64,000 nucleotides of DNA. Origin: Listeria ivanovii subsp. londoniensis (GTDB lineage: Bacteria; Bacillota; Bacilli; Lactobacillales; Listeriaceae). Location of the stretch: positions 1,436,001-1,500,000 of the forward strand of contig NZ_CP009576.1 of the NCBI RefSeq assembly GCF_000763495.1, read 5' to 3'. Positions within the stretch are counted from its first letter, which is position 1; every line of letters starts with the position of its first letter. The translations under genes and the position numbers were made by a program. Positions 1-7,949 of this stretch are shown here, piece by piece. The notes under the pieces were generated by a model. It was given only the letters and a program-made list of their open reading frames with translations, searched no databases and had not been told where the DNA came from.

Positions 1-420
1 TAAAAATGGTAATTTAACTCTTGTGTCCAGACAGTAAGCGTTGTATAGTAAAGGTTTTAAAGTCGTAGTCGAAGTTTCTACTTGTCTGACAAAGTTACCA
101 ATTTCTTGATATAAAATTTCAATATTTTTTAAACTAGCAATTTTGGAATCAATACGGTTTTCGCTGACATTGACATTTGAGTTGGTGACTTTTTCATTGA
201 ATTCATCATTGATAGCATCTTTTGTACGTTCAATTCGAGTGAACCGCGTATCTTCCCAGTCAACTTCGATGATATGACAGTCATCTAATTGTAAGAAATC
301 GCCAGTCCAAAGCTTGCCATCAATTTCAACAATCATCCTAGTTTCAGGAAAAACCTCTTTGTTACGATATTTTTTTAGTAAATAATCATACATTTGTAAT
401 TGCGCTAAACAGTTATCCAT
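1..420 (-). CDS. hypothetical protein, C-terminus cut by window edge
   Basis: The minus strand is open from an ATG at 420 to the left edge: 140 codons and no stop, so the gene continues outside the window. The start is preceded (reading leftward) by a GGAGATGAC-like ribosome binding site at about 426-436. The N-terminal part is mixed alpha/beta-like and includes a stretch reading as 'VEIDGKLWTGDFLQLDDCHI'; the rest is charged and probably helical. No signal peptide or membrane segment is visible. I do not recognise a family. In Listeria genomes a hypothetical gene lies at this place upstream of the alpha/beta hydrolase, which is the only contextual support. Confidence 0.7.
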   Translation of the reverse strand, partial: MDNCLAQLQMYDYLLKKYRNKEVFPETRMIVEIDGKLWTGDFLQLDDCHIIEVDWEDTRFTRIERTKDAINDEFNEKVTNSNVNVSENRIDSKIASLKNIEILYQEIGNFVRQVETSTTTLKPLLYNAYCLDTRVKLPFL

Positions 421-608
421 GTGTGTCATCTCCTTATAGAAATAGTATATCACATTGTGATTACCTGAACAAACTTTTACGGATAAATGAATAGTTGGAA
501 CTGTAACTTTTTAACTAGTTATACAAAAGTCCTAATAAGAATGCTGTAAATAGTGAAAATAAAACTTAGATGGTATACTAAATATAAGATGAATCGGGAG
601 GGAGACAC

Positions 609-1544
609 ATGTACAAACAAATAAAATTAAAAGCAGTAGATGGCTTGGATTTGCATTTACATATTTGGGATGAGGTCGAAAATCCAGTCGGGATAGTTCA
701 AATTGTCCATGGAATGGCAGAACATGGCGCTAGATACGGCCATTTTGCAGAGCGCCTAAACCAAGCAGGATTTATAGTCATAGCTGATGATCATCGCGGT
801 TTTGGTAAATCTGCTAACGATGAGGCATACTTAGGTCACTTAGATGAAAATACAGGTTTTAAAGATATGCTTCAAGATGAAGCGATGGTGAAAGATTATT
901 TAATGACAACATATCCTGGACTTCCATATTTCCTTTTTGCTCATAGTATGGGAAGCTTCCTCATTAGAACTTTTATTACAAAATATGAAGCAGATGGCGT
1001 AATTCTTTCTGGTAGCGGTTTGCAATCAGATTCTTTGTTAAAAATGGGACAACTCATTACGGCACAGCGAATAAAGAAAGATGCTATGAAAAGAAGTGGA
1101 TTTCTTAATAAGTTAGCATTTTGGGGATATAATAAACCATTTAATGAAAATCACCGTTTCAGTTGGCTCACAAGAGATCCTGCAGTATATCAAGCTTATG
1201 AAGAAGATCCATTTTGTGGTCCAGTGGTGGGAACAACAGGGTTCTTTCATAATCTTTTGGAAGCGGTAAAAGTGAGCCAGCAAATGGAGACCTATCGGAG
1301 CGTACCCAAAAAATTACCTATATTATTGTTATCAGGTAGTGACGATCCTGTAGGGCATTTCGGTAAAGACACACCCAAAATTGCTTTAGCTCTTGAAAAA
1401 GCCGGTGTAGAAGATGTTACATATAAAATTTATGAACATGCCCGTCATGAATTAGTAAATGAACTTTGTAAAGAAACTGTTTTTCAAGATGTGATTACGT
1501 GGATGAATGCTCAAATAAAAAGATTGGAACAAAGCAGTATATAA
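609..1544 (+). CDS. alpha/beta hydrolase, monoacylglycerol lipase / lysophospholipase-like
   Basis: A 311-residue serine hydrolase of the Hydrolase_4 (PldB/monoglyceride lipase) family. The oxyanion-hole motif HGMAEH lies at residues 34-39. The nucleophile elbow AHSMG puts the catalytic serine at about residue 113, with likely acid Asp at about 246 (GSDDPVG) and His at about 280 (ARHE). It has no signal peptide, so it should act on lipids in the cytosol. The family hydrolyses monoacylglycerols or lysophospholipids; the substrate here is inferred. The start follows a GGGAGGGAG site. The gene is monocistronic and ends at a hairpin shared with the convergent proA. Confidence 0.88.
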   Translation: MYKQIKLKAVDGLDLHLHIWDEVENPVGIVQIVHGMAEHGARYGHFAERLNQAGFIVIADDHRGFGKSANDEAYLGHLDENTGFKDMLQDEAMVKDYLMTTYPGLPYFLFAHSMGSFLIRTFITKYEADGVILSGSGLQSDSLLKMGQLITAQRIKKDAMKRSGFLNKLAFWGYNKPFNENHRFSWLTRDPAVYQAYEEDPFCGPVVGTTGFFHNLLEAVKVSQQMETYRSVPKKLPILLLSGSDDPVGHFGKDTPKIALALEKAGVEDVTYKIYEHARHELVNELCKETVFQDVITWMNAQIKRLEQSSI

Positions 1545-1548
1545 AATA

Positions 1549-1609
1549 AGCAAGAATCATTGTCTATATCCATTACAAAAAATGGAGAAGATAAGATTCT
1601 TGCTTTTTA
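1549..1609. terminator. bidirectional intrinsic terminator, member of a small repeat pair
   Basis: A 10-bp stem, AGCAAGAATC at 1549-1558 pairing with GATTCTTGCT at 1595-1604, encloses a second CCATT/AATGG stem and is flanked by T-rich sequence on both strands. It separates the hydrolase from the convergent proA. A closely related sequence occurs at 7432-7499. Confidence 0.85.
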
Positions 1610-1624
1610 AATTTTCAGCTGTTT

Positions 1625-2872
1625 TTAGTTTCTAATTTGTCCATCACCAAAAATGATATATTTTGTAGAAGTGAGTTCAGTTAACCCCATTGGACCACGC
1701 GCATGTAATTTTTGTGTACTAATGCCAATTTCTGCTCCAAAACCCATTGCAAAGCCATCAGTAAAGCGAGTAGAGGCATTGATATAAACAGTAGCAGCAT
1801 CGACTTTTTGTTGGAAAGCTTGACCAGTAGAATAATCATTTGAAACGATTGCTTCAGAATGTTTTGTACCATATTTATTAATATGTTCAATCGCTTCATC
1901 AGCCGAATCAACTACTTTTACAGCTAAAATGAAGTCTAAAAACTCATCTTCCCAGTCAGATTCTGTAGCTTCTTTGGCATCAGTTAAGATTAATCTAGCT
2001 CGATCATCCGCGCGTAATTCCACTTGGTATTTTTTCAGTTCAATTTCCATTGCTGGCAAGAAATCTTCAGCAACTTCACGATGAATGAGTAACGTTTCAG
2101 CCGCATTACAAACAGAAGGACGAGAACATTTTGCGTTTATTAAAATATCAATCGCCATTTGTTTCTCTGCTGCTTTGTCTACGTAGATATGACAATTTCC
2201 TGTTCCAGTTTCGATAACTGGGACGGTGGCATTTTCAAGCACAGTTTGGATAAGTTTTGCGCCGCCTCGAGGAATAAGCACATCTAAAAAGCGATTAAGG
2301 TGCATCATATCACGAGCAGTTTCCCTGGAAGTATCTTCAATTAACTGTACACTAGAACGAGGAAACCCTGACGATTCTATGGAATTTTGAATGACAGACA
2401 TTAAAGCTTTATTGGAGTTAATTGCATCACTTCCACCTCGTAAAATAACCGCGTTACCAGTTTTGAAGCATAGGACAGAAGCGTCTACAGTGACATTTGG
2501 ACGAGATTCATAAATAATTCCAATTACTCCAAGCGGAACTCTTGTTTTTCCGATAGTTAATTCGGCATCATTTTTCCACATATGAATCACTTCACCAATA
2601 GGATCTTTTAGTACGACAACTTGCTTGACTGCTTCAGCTATTTCTTTGATTCGTTCTTCTGTTAAACGCAGCCGATCAACCATTGTTTCTGGTATTCCTT
2701 TTTCGTTTGCCCGAACAATATCCTTTTCATTCGCTACAAGAAGTCTATCCGTGTTAGCTAATAGATCATCACTTAAATGAAGTAAGGCTGCATTTTTTTC
2801 TTTTGTACTTGCTTGGGCTAAAAATAGAGCTGCTTCTTTTGCAGCGTTTCCTTGTTTAATGAGTTCCGTCAT
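1625..2872 (-). CDS. proA: gamma-glutamyl phosphate reductase
   Basis: The second enzyme of proline synthesis, reducing gamma-glutamyl phosphate to glutamate-5-semialdehyde with NADPH. The product is 415 residues, the usual length. It shows the aldehyde-dehydrogenase-like fold with '[13 protein letters not shown]' and a catalytic Cys in the '[15 protein letters not shown]' region. The chosen ATG at 2872 follows AAGGAGGAATATTTAC. The reading frame is open a further 29 codons upstream, but that part lies inside proB and has no ribosome site. It overlaps the 3' end of proB by 17 nt, so the two are translationally coupled in a proBA operon. Confidence 0.95.
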   Translation of the reverse strand: MTELIKQGNAAKEAALFLAQASTKEKNAALLHLSDDLLANTDRLLVANEKDIVRANEKGIPETMVDRLRLTEERIKEIAEAVKQVVVLKDPIGEVIHMWKNDAELTIGKTRVPLGVIGIIYESRPNVTVDASVLCFKTGNAVILRGGSDAINSNKALMSVIQNSIESSGFPRSSVQLIEDTSRETARDMMHLNRFLDVLIPRGGAKLIQTVLENATVPVIETGTGNCHIYVDKAAEKQMAIDILINAKCSRPSVCNAAETLLIHREVAEDFLPAMEIELKKYQVELRADDRARLILTDAKEATESDWEDEFLDFILAVKVVDSADEAIEHINKYGTKHSEAIVSNDYSTGQAFQQKVDAATVYINASTRFTDGFAMGFGAEIGISTQKLHARGPMGLTELTSTKYIIFGDGQIRN

Positions 2873-3686
2873 GTAAATATTCCTCCTTTTGGCTGGTAAA
2901 TAAAGTACCGACTGGTTCGCCTTGCATAATATCGAAAATAACAGTGGGATTTTTCCCATTAGTTAAAATCATTTTTTGACCGCCATTAATACAATAAGAG
3001 GCTGCGGAAAGTTTTGTTAACATACCACCAGTTCCAAATTCAGATCCCTTTCCTCCAGCTAGAGCCTCAATATCAGGGGTGATTTGATTGATTTCAGAAA
3101 ACATAGCTGCATCTGGATTAGTTGTAGGGTTTGTTTCATAAAAGCCATCAATATCAGACAACATAATCAGCAAGTCTGCCTGTACAAGTTTAGCAACAAT
3201 AGCAGAAAGAAGATCGTTATCACCATATTTAGTAATATGTTCAAGTTCCTCTACAGCGACTGTGTCATTTTCATTTACAATCGGGATAATACCTCTATTT
3301 AAAAGACTTTCAAGTGTATTCATTACATTTTCTCGACTAATAGGAAAGTCAGTTACATCGCGTGTAAGTAAAACTTGCCCAACAACTTGTCCATACTCAC
3401 CAAAAAATTTGCTATAAATATGCATTAGTTCACTTTGACCAACGGAGGCTACTGCCTGTAGTTCAGGGATGCTTGTTGGTCTCACTGGGAGTTGTAGTTT
3501 GTGACAACCAACACCAATTGCCCCGGAAGAAACAAGAATAACTTCTTTTCCTTCATTACGTAAATCGGATAAAACCATCGCTAATTTTTCAATCGTACGT
3601 AGATTAATATGGCCATTTCCATACATTAATGTACTAGTACCAACTTTGATCACTAATCTCTTACTATTCTTTAAAGATTCGCGCAT
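2856..3686 (-). CDS. proB: glutamate 5-kinase, short form without PUA domain
   Basis: Catalyses the ATP-dependent phosphorylation of glutamate, the first and normally feedback-inhibited step of proline synthesis. The amino acid kinase fold is clear: 'VIKVGTSTL' near the N-terminus, 'VSSGAIGVG', '[12 protein letters not shown]' and '[10 protein letters not shown]'. At 276 residues it stops where E. coli-type ProB (367 aa) goes on into a C-terminal PUA domain, so that domain is absent. The start is preceded by AGAGGGG. It is first gene of proBA; the 110 nt upstream up to the next terminator should hold the promoter, but I see no strong consensus there. Confidence 0.94.
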   Translation of the reverse strand: MRESLKNSKRLVIKVGTSTLMYGNGHINLRTIEKLAMVLSDLRNEGKEVILVSSGAIGVGCHKLQLPVRPTSIPELQAVASVGQSELMHIYSKFFGEYGQVVGQVLLTRDVTDFPISRENVMNTLESLLNRGIIPIVNENDTVAVEELEHITKYGDNDLLSAIVAKLVQADLLIMLSDIDGFYETNPTTNPDAAMFSEINQITPDIEALAGGKGSEFGTGGMLTKLSAASYCINGGQKMILTNGKNPTVIFDIMQGEPVGTLFTSQKEEYLHDGTH

Positions 3687-3810
3687 CTCTATGACCCCTC
3701 TGCTAATTAGATAATACTTCTATTTTACATGAAAACGACGATATGTCTATAATAGATTACTGTTTTACAATTAAAATTTATAATTTTCGGTATTCTTTTG
3801 AAAAGAACGA

Positions 3811-3848
3811 TAAAAAAAGTACTAAGAAATTTTCTTAGCACTCTTTTT
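3811..3848. terminator. intrinsic terminator downstream of prsW-like gene
   Basis: AGTACTAAGAAA (3818-3829) pairs with TTTCTTAGCACT (3831-3842), with one G-U pair. Read on the minus strand it is followed by a run of seven T, and on the plus strand by CTTTTT. It serves the minus-strand protease gene. Confidence 0.8.
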
Positions 3849-3850
3849 GC

Positions 3851-4990
3851 TTATTTTGTAGCTTTGCTCGCTGCTGAAATAGTAGACACTTGTTTTAAAC
3901 CTCTATTAATTAAGCGCAGAATAACGAACCAAACAACTACAATCAATACGATTTGTTTAAAATCAATCGCTGGTAGTGGATTGAATGGACAATCCCAAAC
4001 AAAATGCAAGGCAATAGGGATAATAAATAATTTCCAGAAAGTTCCGGTGAAAATATGGTGCATCCCAAGTTTTTCATCACCTTTTGCAATAACGAGTGCA
4101 GCACCAGTAATTGCTGCCCATACCACATGACCGCCAATTGACTGCCACCCACGGCTAAAAATAACATTTAACATTGTTTCTCCGGCAATATGAATATCCT
4201 TGAATAGGAAAGCTGCATCGACGCTATAATTAAATGCATATCCGAGTGATTCAAAAGCAGCAAATCCAGCACCAACTGCGGCACCAATAAGTAACCCATT
4301 TAGAATATACTTAGAATTTAATGAACGAATGAAGAGGGCAACAATGATCATTTTTCCAGTTTCTTCAATAAAGCCAACTAATAGCGCATTAAAGTAATTT
4401 AATTTTCCAACTGGAATAATTGAATAGATGACAAGCGTAGCAACAAGCGCTGCGACACCCCCAATGAAAAACATTCGAACAACATCGAAAACACTAATAT
4501 TACGAGGTGCATTCGTTTCAAAAAAGAATAATAATACCGAAAACGGAACTGCGAATGACCCAATCACCATAAGACCAGGAATCGTATTAGTATTATCGAA
4601 TAAATATGTACAAGCAAGAAGTAAAAAGTAAGTGACGATTAATACAAGAAAAACTCTTGAGAATACCCATGGATGTGGCCAAGTACTTGATATTTCACTT
4701 GTTGCAGGCGTAGTGTATTTTGTTCCTGCAATAAAGACTTTTTCTCCTTCTTCTTTGGAGTGCTTTTTGAAAACGGCGGAAAAAAGGTGACCGATTTTCA
4801 GTTCAGAATTCCCGTGACTTTGTGCATGTCGATATAATTCTGTTTGTTTAAATGTTACCCACTCTGGATGAGGGGATTTTTGAACCAATGTAGAATCTTG
4901 AATCTCCCTTTTTTTATAGAAAGCAACCATCTCTATATTGGTAAAAGGTCCCACTTTTTGCTCCTTCTTTTTGAAGTACCATTCTGACAA
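3851..4990 (-). CDS. GYF_2-domain / PrsW-family intramembrane protease
   Basis: A 379-residue polytopic membrane protein. The first roughly 55 residues resemble a GYF_2 domain (WYF...GPFTN at the start, then PEWVTF), a putative protein-interaction module. After a linker come about eight hydrophobic segments carrying PrsW-type motifs: EETGK in 'GFIEETGKMII', AAFESLGY, and H-F-V-W-D near the C-terminus. PrsW-family proteins are membrane glutamic-type proteases; in B. subtilis PrsW clips the anti-sigma factor RsiW. The substrate here is unknown. The TTG start at 4990 is chosen because AAAGGGGGAG lies just upstream; the in-frame codons before it lack a ribosome site. Confidence 0.85.
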   Translation of the reverse strand: MSEWYFKKKEQKVGPFTNIEMVAFYKKREIQDSTLVQKSPHPEWVTFKQTELYRHAQSHGNSELKIGHLFSAVFKKHSKEEGEKVFIAGTKYTTPATSEISSTWPHPWVFSRVFLVLIVTYFLLLACTYLFDNTNTIPGLMVIGSFAVPFSVLLFFFETNAPRNISVFDVVRMFFIGGVAALVATLVIYSIIPVGKLNYFNALLVGFIEETGKMIIVALFIRSLNSKYILNGLLIGAAVGAGFAAFESLGYAFNYSVDAAFLFKDIHIAGETMLNVIFSRGWQSIGGHVVWAAITGAALVIAKGDEKLGMHHIFTGTFWKLFIIPIALHFVWDCPFNPLPAIDFKQIVLIVVVWFVILRLINRGLKQVSTISAASKATK

Positions 4991-5071
4991 ATGAAACTCC
5001 CCCTTTGCTTTTATTATTTTGACACTGTTAATTATTCCCAAAAAAAGCTAAAGTTAAACGAAGATGGAGTA

Positions 5072-5467
5072 TTACTTATTAAGTTTTTTCGCTTGTTCAT
5101 AAATAAAATCAATCGAATCAGCAAGAAAGTGAGCAGATTCATTAGCTAATGGGAGACCGTCCAATTTCAAATCGTCCTCATTTCTTAAATCTTCACTGAT
5201 TTTCGTCATTCTTTTGCCAATATCTTTTTCACTTTCAAGTTCACTAGGGGCAAAAGTGGGCATGCTTTGTTGACCAAGTAAATAATCAACACTGACATCA
5301 TAAAGTGTAGCAATTTGTGTGACCATCTCTAAATCTGGCTCACGAATGCCATATTCCCAATTACCATAAGTAGAAGGTGCTTTAAGTCCAAGTCTTCGAG
5401 CTGTTTCTGCTTTTGACCAACCTTGTTTTTCTCTGAGTAACGTAAGTCTATTACTTAAATTTGGCAT
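5072..5467 (-). CDS. Xre-family transcriptional regulator
   Basis: A 131-residue regulator. A Cro/CI-type helix-turn-helix occupies residues about 4-60 ('NRLTLLREKQGWSKAETARRLG', 'GNWEYGIREPD', 'YDVSVDYLLG'). A helical C-terminal part of about 65 residues is probably for dimerisation or ligand sensing. The start at 5467 follows GAAAGGAGTG; the 14 codons upstream in frame are not needed. It is divergent from a second, smaller HTH gene, and their promoters sit back to back at 5519-5576, an arrangement typical of mutually controlled regulator pairs. The target genes are not evident from the sequence. Confidence 0.88.
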   Translation of the reverse strand: MPNLSNRLTLLREKQGWSKAETARRLGLKAPSTYGNWEYGIREPDLEMVTQIATLYDVSVDYLLGQQSMPTFAPSELESEKDIGKRMTKISEDLRNEDDLKLDGLPLANESAHFLADSIDFIYEQAKKLNK

Positions 5468-5518
5468 AATTTCACTCCTTTCTGTTTGATTATACAATAT
5501 CTTACTCAATTTAGCTAC

Positions 5519-5547
5519 ATTTTAACACAAAACGTATTAATTATCAA
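5519..5547 (-). promoter_or_regulatory. SigA-type promoter of the minus-strand Xre gene
   Basis: Read on the minus strand: TTGATA (5547-5542), 17-bp spacer, TAAAAT (5524-5519). Its -35 box abuts the -35 box of the divergent promoter. Confidence 0.65.
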
Positions 5548-5576
5548 TTGACAGTCACTAAATGAGTTGTTATTAT
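5548..5576 (+). promoter_or_regulatory. SigA-type promoter of the 71-aa HTH gene
   Basis: TTGACA (5548-5553), 17-bp spacer, TATTAT (5571-5576). The perfect -35 and optimal spacing make this a strong promoter. Its -10 lies inside the inverted repeat at 5564-5590. Confidence 0.75.
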
Positions 5577-5590
5577 AGTATTAACAACTC
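5564..5590. promoter_or_regulatory. operator-like perfect 9-bp inverted repeat
   Basis: GAGTTGTTA at 5564-5572 and its exact inverse TAACAACTC at 5582-5590 are separated by 9 bp and cover the -10 box and transcription start of the plus-strand HTH gene. The size and position suit a repressor dimer site, presumably for one of the two flanking HTH proteins (inference). Confidence 0.65.
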
Positions 5591-5617
5591 AAACTGTGTA
5601 GATAAGGAGAAGATGAC

Positions 5618-5833
5618 ATGAAAGCAGTAGACACCAGAAGAATTAATACGGATAAAATTCGAGAGCTACGATTGCAGCGGGGAATTACACAAGCTTTTAT
5701 TGCGAGGAAGATGGGATATAAATACACTAGTGGATACAGTAATATTGAGAAAGGTGCAGTCAGACTTTCGCATAAGAATGCCGTTATCTTGAGCGAAATC
5801 TTAATGTGTGATTTAAAGTGTTTTTATGAGTAA
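5618..5833 (+). CDS. small HTH (Xre/Cro-type) regulator, 71 aa
   Basis: A stand-alone helix-turn-helix protein of 71 residues. The HTH core runs from 'IRELRLQRGITQAFIARKMG' through 'SGYSNIEKGAVRLSHKNAVI' to the end, with no additional domain, as in Cro-like repressors. The start ATG follows a GATAAGGAGAAG site. It is divergent from the 131-aa Xre gene and probably autoregulated through the inverted repeat over its promoter (inference). A diverged partial copy of its last 40 or so codons, with the downstream hairpin, is found at 7737-7939. Confidence 0.85.
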   Translation: MKAVDTRRINTDKIRELRLQRGITQAFIARKMGYKYTSGYSNIEKGAVRLSHKNAVILSEILMCDLKCFYE

Positions 5834-5878
5834 TCTTGAGTAAACAACTCTCTGATGAAATAATTGTCTAAATAAAAA

Positions 5879-5930
5879 AAGCATCTCTGCTAAATTCAGA
5901 TGGATGAATTTGACAGAAGATGCTTGTTTA
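5879..5930. terminator. long hairpin terminator after the HTH gene (repeat copy A)
   Basis: AAGCATCT at 5879-5886 pairs with AGATGCTT at 5918-5925, and the inner arms TAAATTCA and TGAATTT also pair. An A-tract lies to the left and weak T-rich sequence to the right. It recurs at 7888-7939 (copy B). Confidence 0.7.
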
Positions 5931-6419
5931 AAATGGAAGAATGCTTTGAATAAACATACATTATTTGTTAATGAAATATATTAAGTAAAAACAGCTAATA
6001 GTTGAATGAAATATGAAATAAATTCACGAGATTAGTATTACATAATCACATATCATGAGTCAATATTTTATTAAAATAATCGTTAATATTGAATAAACAT
6101 GCGTTCTATTCATTGCAATAGTCCGTATATATGAATTTTAGAACAATAAACATATAAATTTATGTCTATTTATGAATATTTTGTGACGCTATAAGTCTTT
6201 TTTGCATAATTTGTGAATAATAACACGATTTGTGAGGAATTATTTTGAAAAAACAACGATTTAACACAAGTGGTGTAGTAATTAATCTAAATAAGCCCCG
6301 TTTTTAGTCGTTCATGACAAGAATCGGACATTTCATTACATTTTTGGTTATGCACTGACTTTTTATGATACACTCATTTTGAAATCTAGATTAAACATAA
6401 AAGGGAGAGAAATGCTATT
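5931..6419. other. AT-rich intergenic stretch, no gene recognised
   Basis: About 490 nt without a convincing open frame or ribosome site. The sequence is strongly AT-rich, with stops in all frames. The promoter of the frameshifted secreted-protein gene should lie in 6330-6400, where no consensus box pair is convincing. A small RNA cannot be excluded by eye. Confidence 0.5.
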
Positions 6420-7030
6420 ATGAAAAAGGTTTTTTTAAAGTATGTGATGTTACCAATAGTAGTTGGACTTGTGGTAACAATTCAATTACACCTGCAGATG
6501 CAGCAGTAAGGAATGTTGATACAACTCCAGTTATTACGCAAAATGAAGTCGAAAGTGGTATACAAGATAATAGCGATGAATTACCAGATGAATTTATTGT
6601 TAGAGAACAAATCAGTCCAAGTGAGCCTATTAATCAAGAAAGACAGTTGTTAAAAAGCGCAACTTTAGGCTATGAAAAATGGACGAAAGTATCGACCACA
6701 AGAAAAGTATCAAAAGGATTTATCGCATGGCATCCTGGTTGGAAAAATTATCAGTACAATATTTCTGCTTATTATTTCAGTAAATCGAAAATGTCAGTTA
6801 GCGCTAGCGTTGGATATGGTAAATTTAGTATGTCTGTTTCGAAAGCAGGATCAAATGGCCAGGTTATTAGTGCAAATCCCAAAAAATGGACAAGACCTGC
6901 GATATATGGAAATGTAGACGCTACAAAGTGGACCGTTAAAAAATATAATGGTGCGGGTAAATATACTGGTTCAACAACAAAATATACAAGCACTGCTTCA
7001 AGTACGTATGTAAAAAGCCGTAATAAATAA
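6420..7030 (+). pseudogene. secreted hypothetical protein, frameshifted near the signal peptide
   Basis: An ATG at 6420 follows AAGGGAGAG and opens a signal-peptide-like frame (MKKVFLKYVMLP, then VVGLVVT) that stops after 29 codons. The frame one nucleotide over continues without a break from about 6478 (NSITPADAAVRNVD) through to the stop at 7030. A single missing base near 6475-6482 would restore a protein of about 203 residues with a cleavable signal peptide. The mature part is rich in Ser, Lys, Tyr and Trp, with beta-like repeats ('GYEKWTKVS', 'SVSASVGYGKFSMSVSKAG', 'KKWTRPAIYGN'). The family is unknown; a bacteriocin-like or cell-surface role is only a guess. A shorter frame from TTG 6647 could in principle be expressed but lacks the signal peptide. 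Confidence 0.7.
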
Positions 7031-7051
7031 AATGAAAAGAGAGTTAATCAA

Positions 7052-7419
7052 ATGAAAAAAAAAACAGGTTAATATTAATAATTTTGATAATAGTTATTTG
7101 CGTTTCAGCATTCGGAATAAAGTGGTTAGTGGATAGAAATAATCTTGTAGGAATGGTGCAAGTTGATGGACTTGTATATATAGTGACAAATGAACCTGCA
7201 AAGAATGAAGATGCCTTGGAAAAAATTGGAGAGGTTGAGCAGAAAATAAAAAGCTATCAAACGCCAGATGAAGATTTTACCTCTAACTCATTAAATGAAG
7301 GAGTAGAACTTTATCAAGCAAAAAATGGGGACGATTATCCTAGAACTATTTTGTATAAAGAAGATGGCGAATACTATATTGCATCAGAAGCTATGGAACA
7401 ACCTCAGCAGCAGCAATGA
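7052..7419 (+). pseudogene. membrane-anchored hypothetical protein, frameshifted at an A10 tract
   Basis: ATG at 7052 is followed by ten A residues and the frame stops after six codons. With eleven A the frame becomes MKKKNRLILIILIIVICVSA and continues to the stop at 7419, giving about 122 residues: an N-terminal membrane anchor and a roughly 95-residue acidic extracellular domain ending in a Gln-rich tail. It lies 21 nt after the other frameshifted exported-protein gene, so the two look like an operon. The homopolymer suggests slippage (phase variation), recent decay or a sequencing error. The family is unknown. Confidence 0.65.
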
Positions 7420-7431
7420 AAACAGAAAATA

Positions 7432-7499
7432 AATAAGTAAGAATCATTGTATAGAGCCATTGCAACTAAATGGAATATACTTGATTCTTGCTTATTTTT
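7432..7499. terminator. intrinsic terminator, second member of the repeat pair
   Basis: AATAAGTAAGAATCA (7432-7446 region) pairs imperfectly with TGATTCTTGCTTATT (7482-7496), with an inner CCATT/AATGG stem and a T-run to 7499. The layout and much of the sequence match the terminator at 1549-1609. Confidence 0.8.
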
Positions 7500-7736
7500 C
7501 ATTTCAGAGCCCTTTTGTCCTTACCACCGCTGATATGTTTAGTCATTTTAATTTATCGCGATTATTTTACTGCTCTATAATCATCCACAAGGTATAAATA
7601 TGTAGTACCAATTTATCTAGATCATGAAAGAAAGATAGTGAAGTTGCAGCGTTTTGATGAGCGCATATTTGATATTTCACTAATGGATATTATTTTACTG
7701 TGAGATAATGGCATTAGGAGTATTATAGTGCTTTTG
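7500..7736. other. intergenic stretch with a possible gene relic
   Basis: No intact gene. On the plus strand 7581-7703 is open for 40 codons with protein-like composition ('KLQRFDERIFDISLMDIILL' before the TGA) but has no start or ribosome site. It may be the 3' remnant of a lost gene. Confidence 0.3.
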
Positions 7737-7852
7737 TCAAGTACACGAGTGGATACAGTAACATTGAGAAAGGCACGGTCAGGCTTTCACACCAGAATGC
7801 CGTTACTTTGAGTGAGGTATTGATGTGTGATTTAAAGTGCTTTTATGAGTAA
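7737..7852 (+). pseudogene. 3' fragment of an HTH regulator gene (copy of the 71-aa gene)
   Basis: The stretch matches the last roughly 40 codons of the HTH gene at 5618-5833: shared runs include AGTGGATACAGTAA near the start and TGTGTGATTTAAAGTG near the end, and both finish TTTTTATGAGTAA or CTTTTATGAGTAA. There is no HTH N-terminus, start or ribosome site, so it is a truncated, diverged duplicate. Confidence 0.8.
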
Positions 7853-7887
7853 GTCACAGAAAAATAATTATTTGAGCCAATAATTAA

Positions 7888-7939
7888 AAGCATCTCTGCT
7901 GAATTCATATGGATGAATTTGACAGGAGGTGCTTGTTTA
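7888..7939. repeat. hairpin repeat copy B (duplicate of 5879-5930)
   Basis: AAGCATCT (7888-7895) faces AGGTGCTT (7927-7934), with nearly the same loop and inner stem as the hairpin after the intact HTH gene. It follows the truncated HTH fragment, so gene end and terminator were duplicated together. Confidence 0.75.
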
Positions 7940-7949
7940 GAATGGAAAA

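Noticed and set aside
5931-6419. Small RNA gene
   Set aside because: No promoter-terminator pair could be matched by eye in this AT-rich gap.
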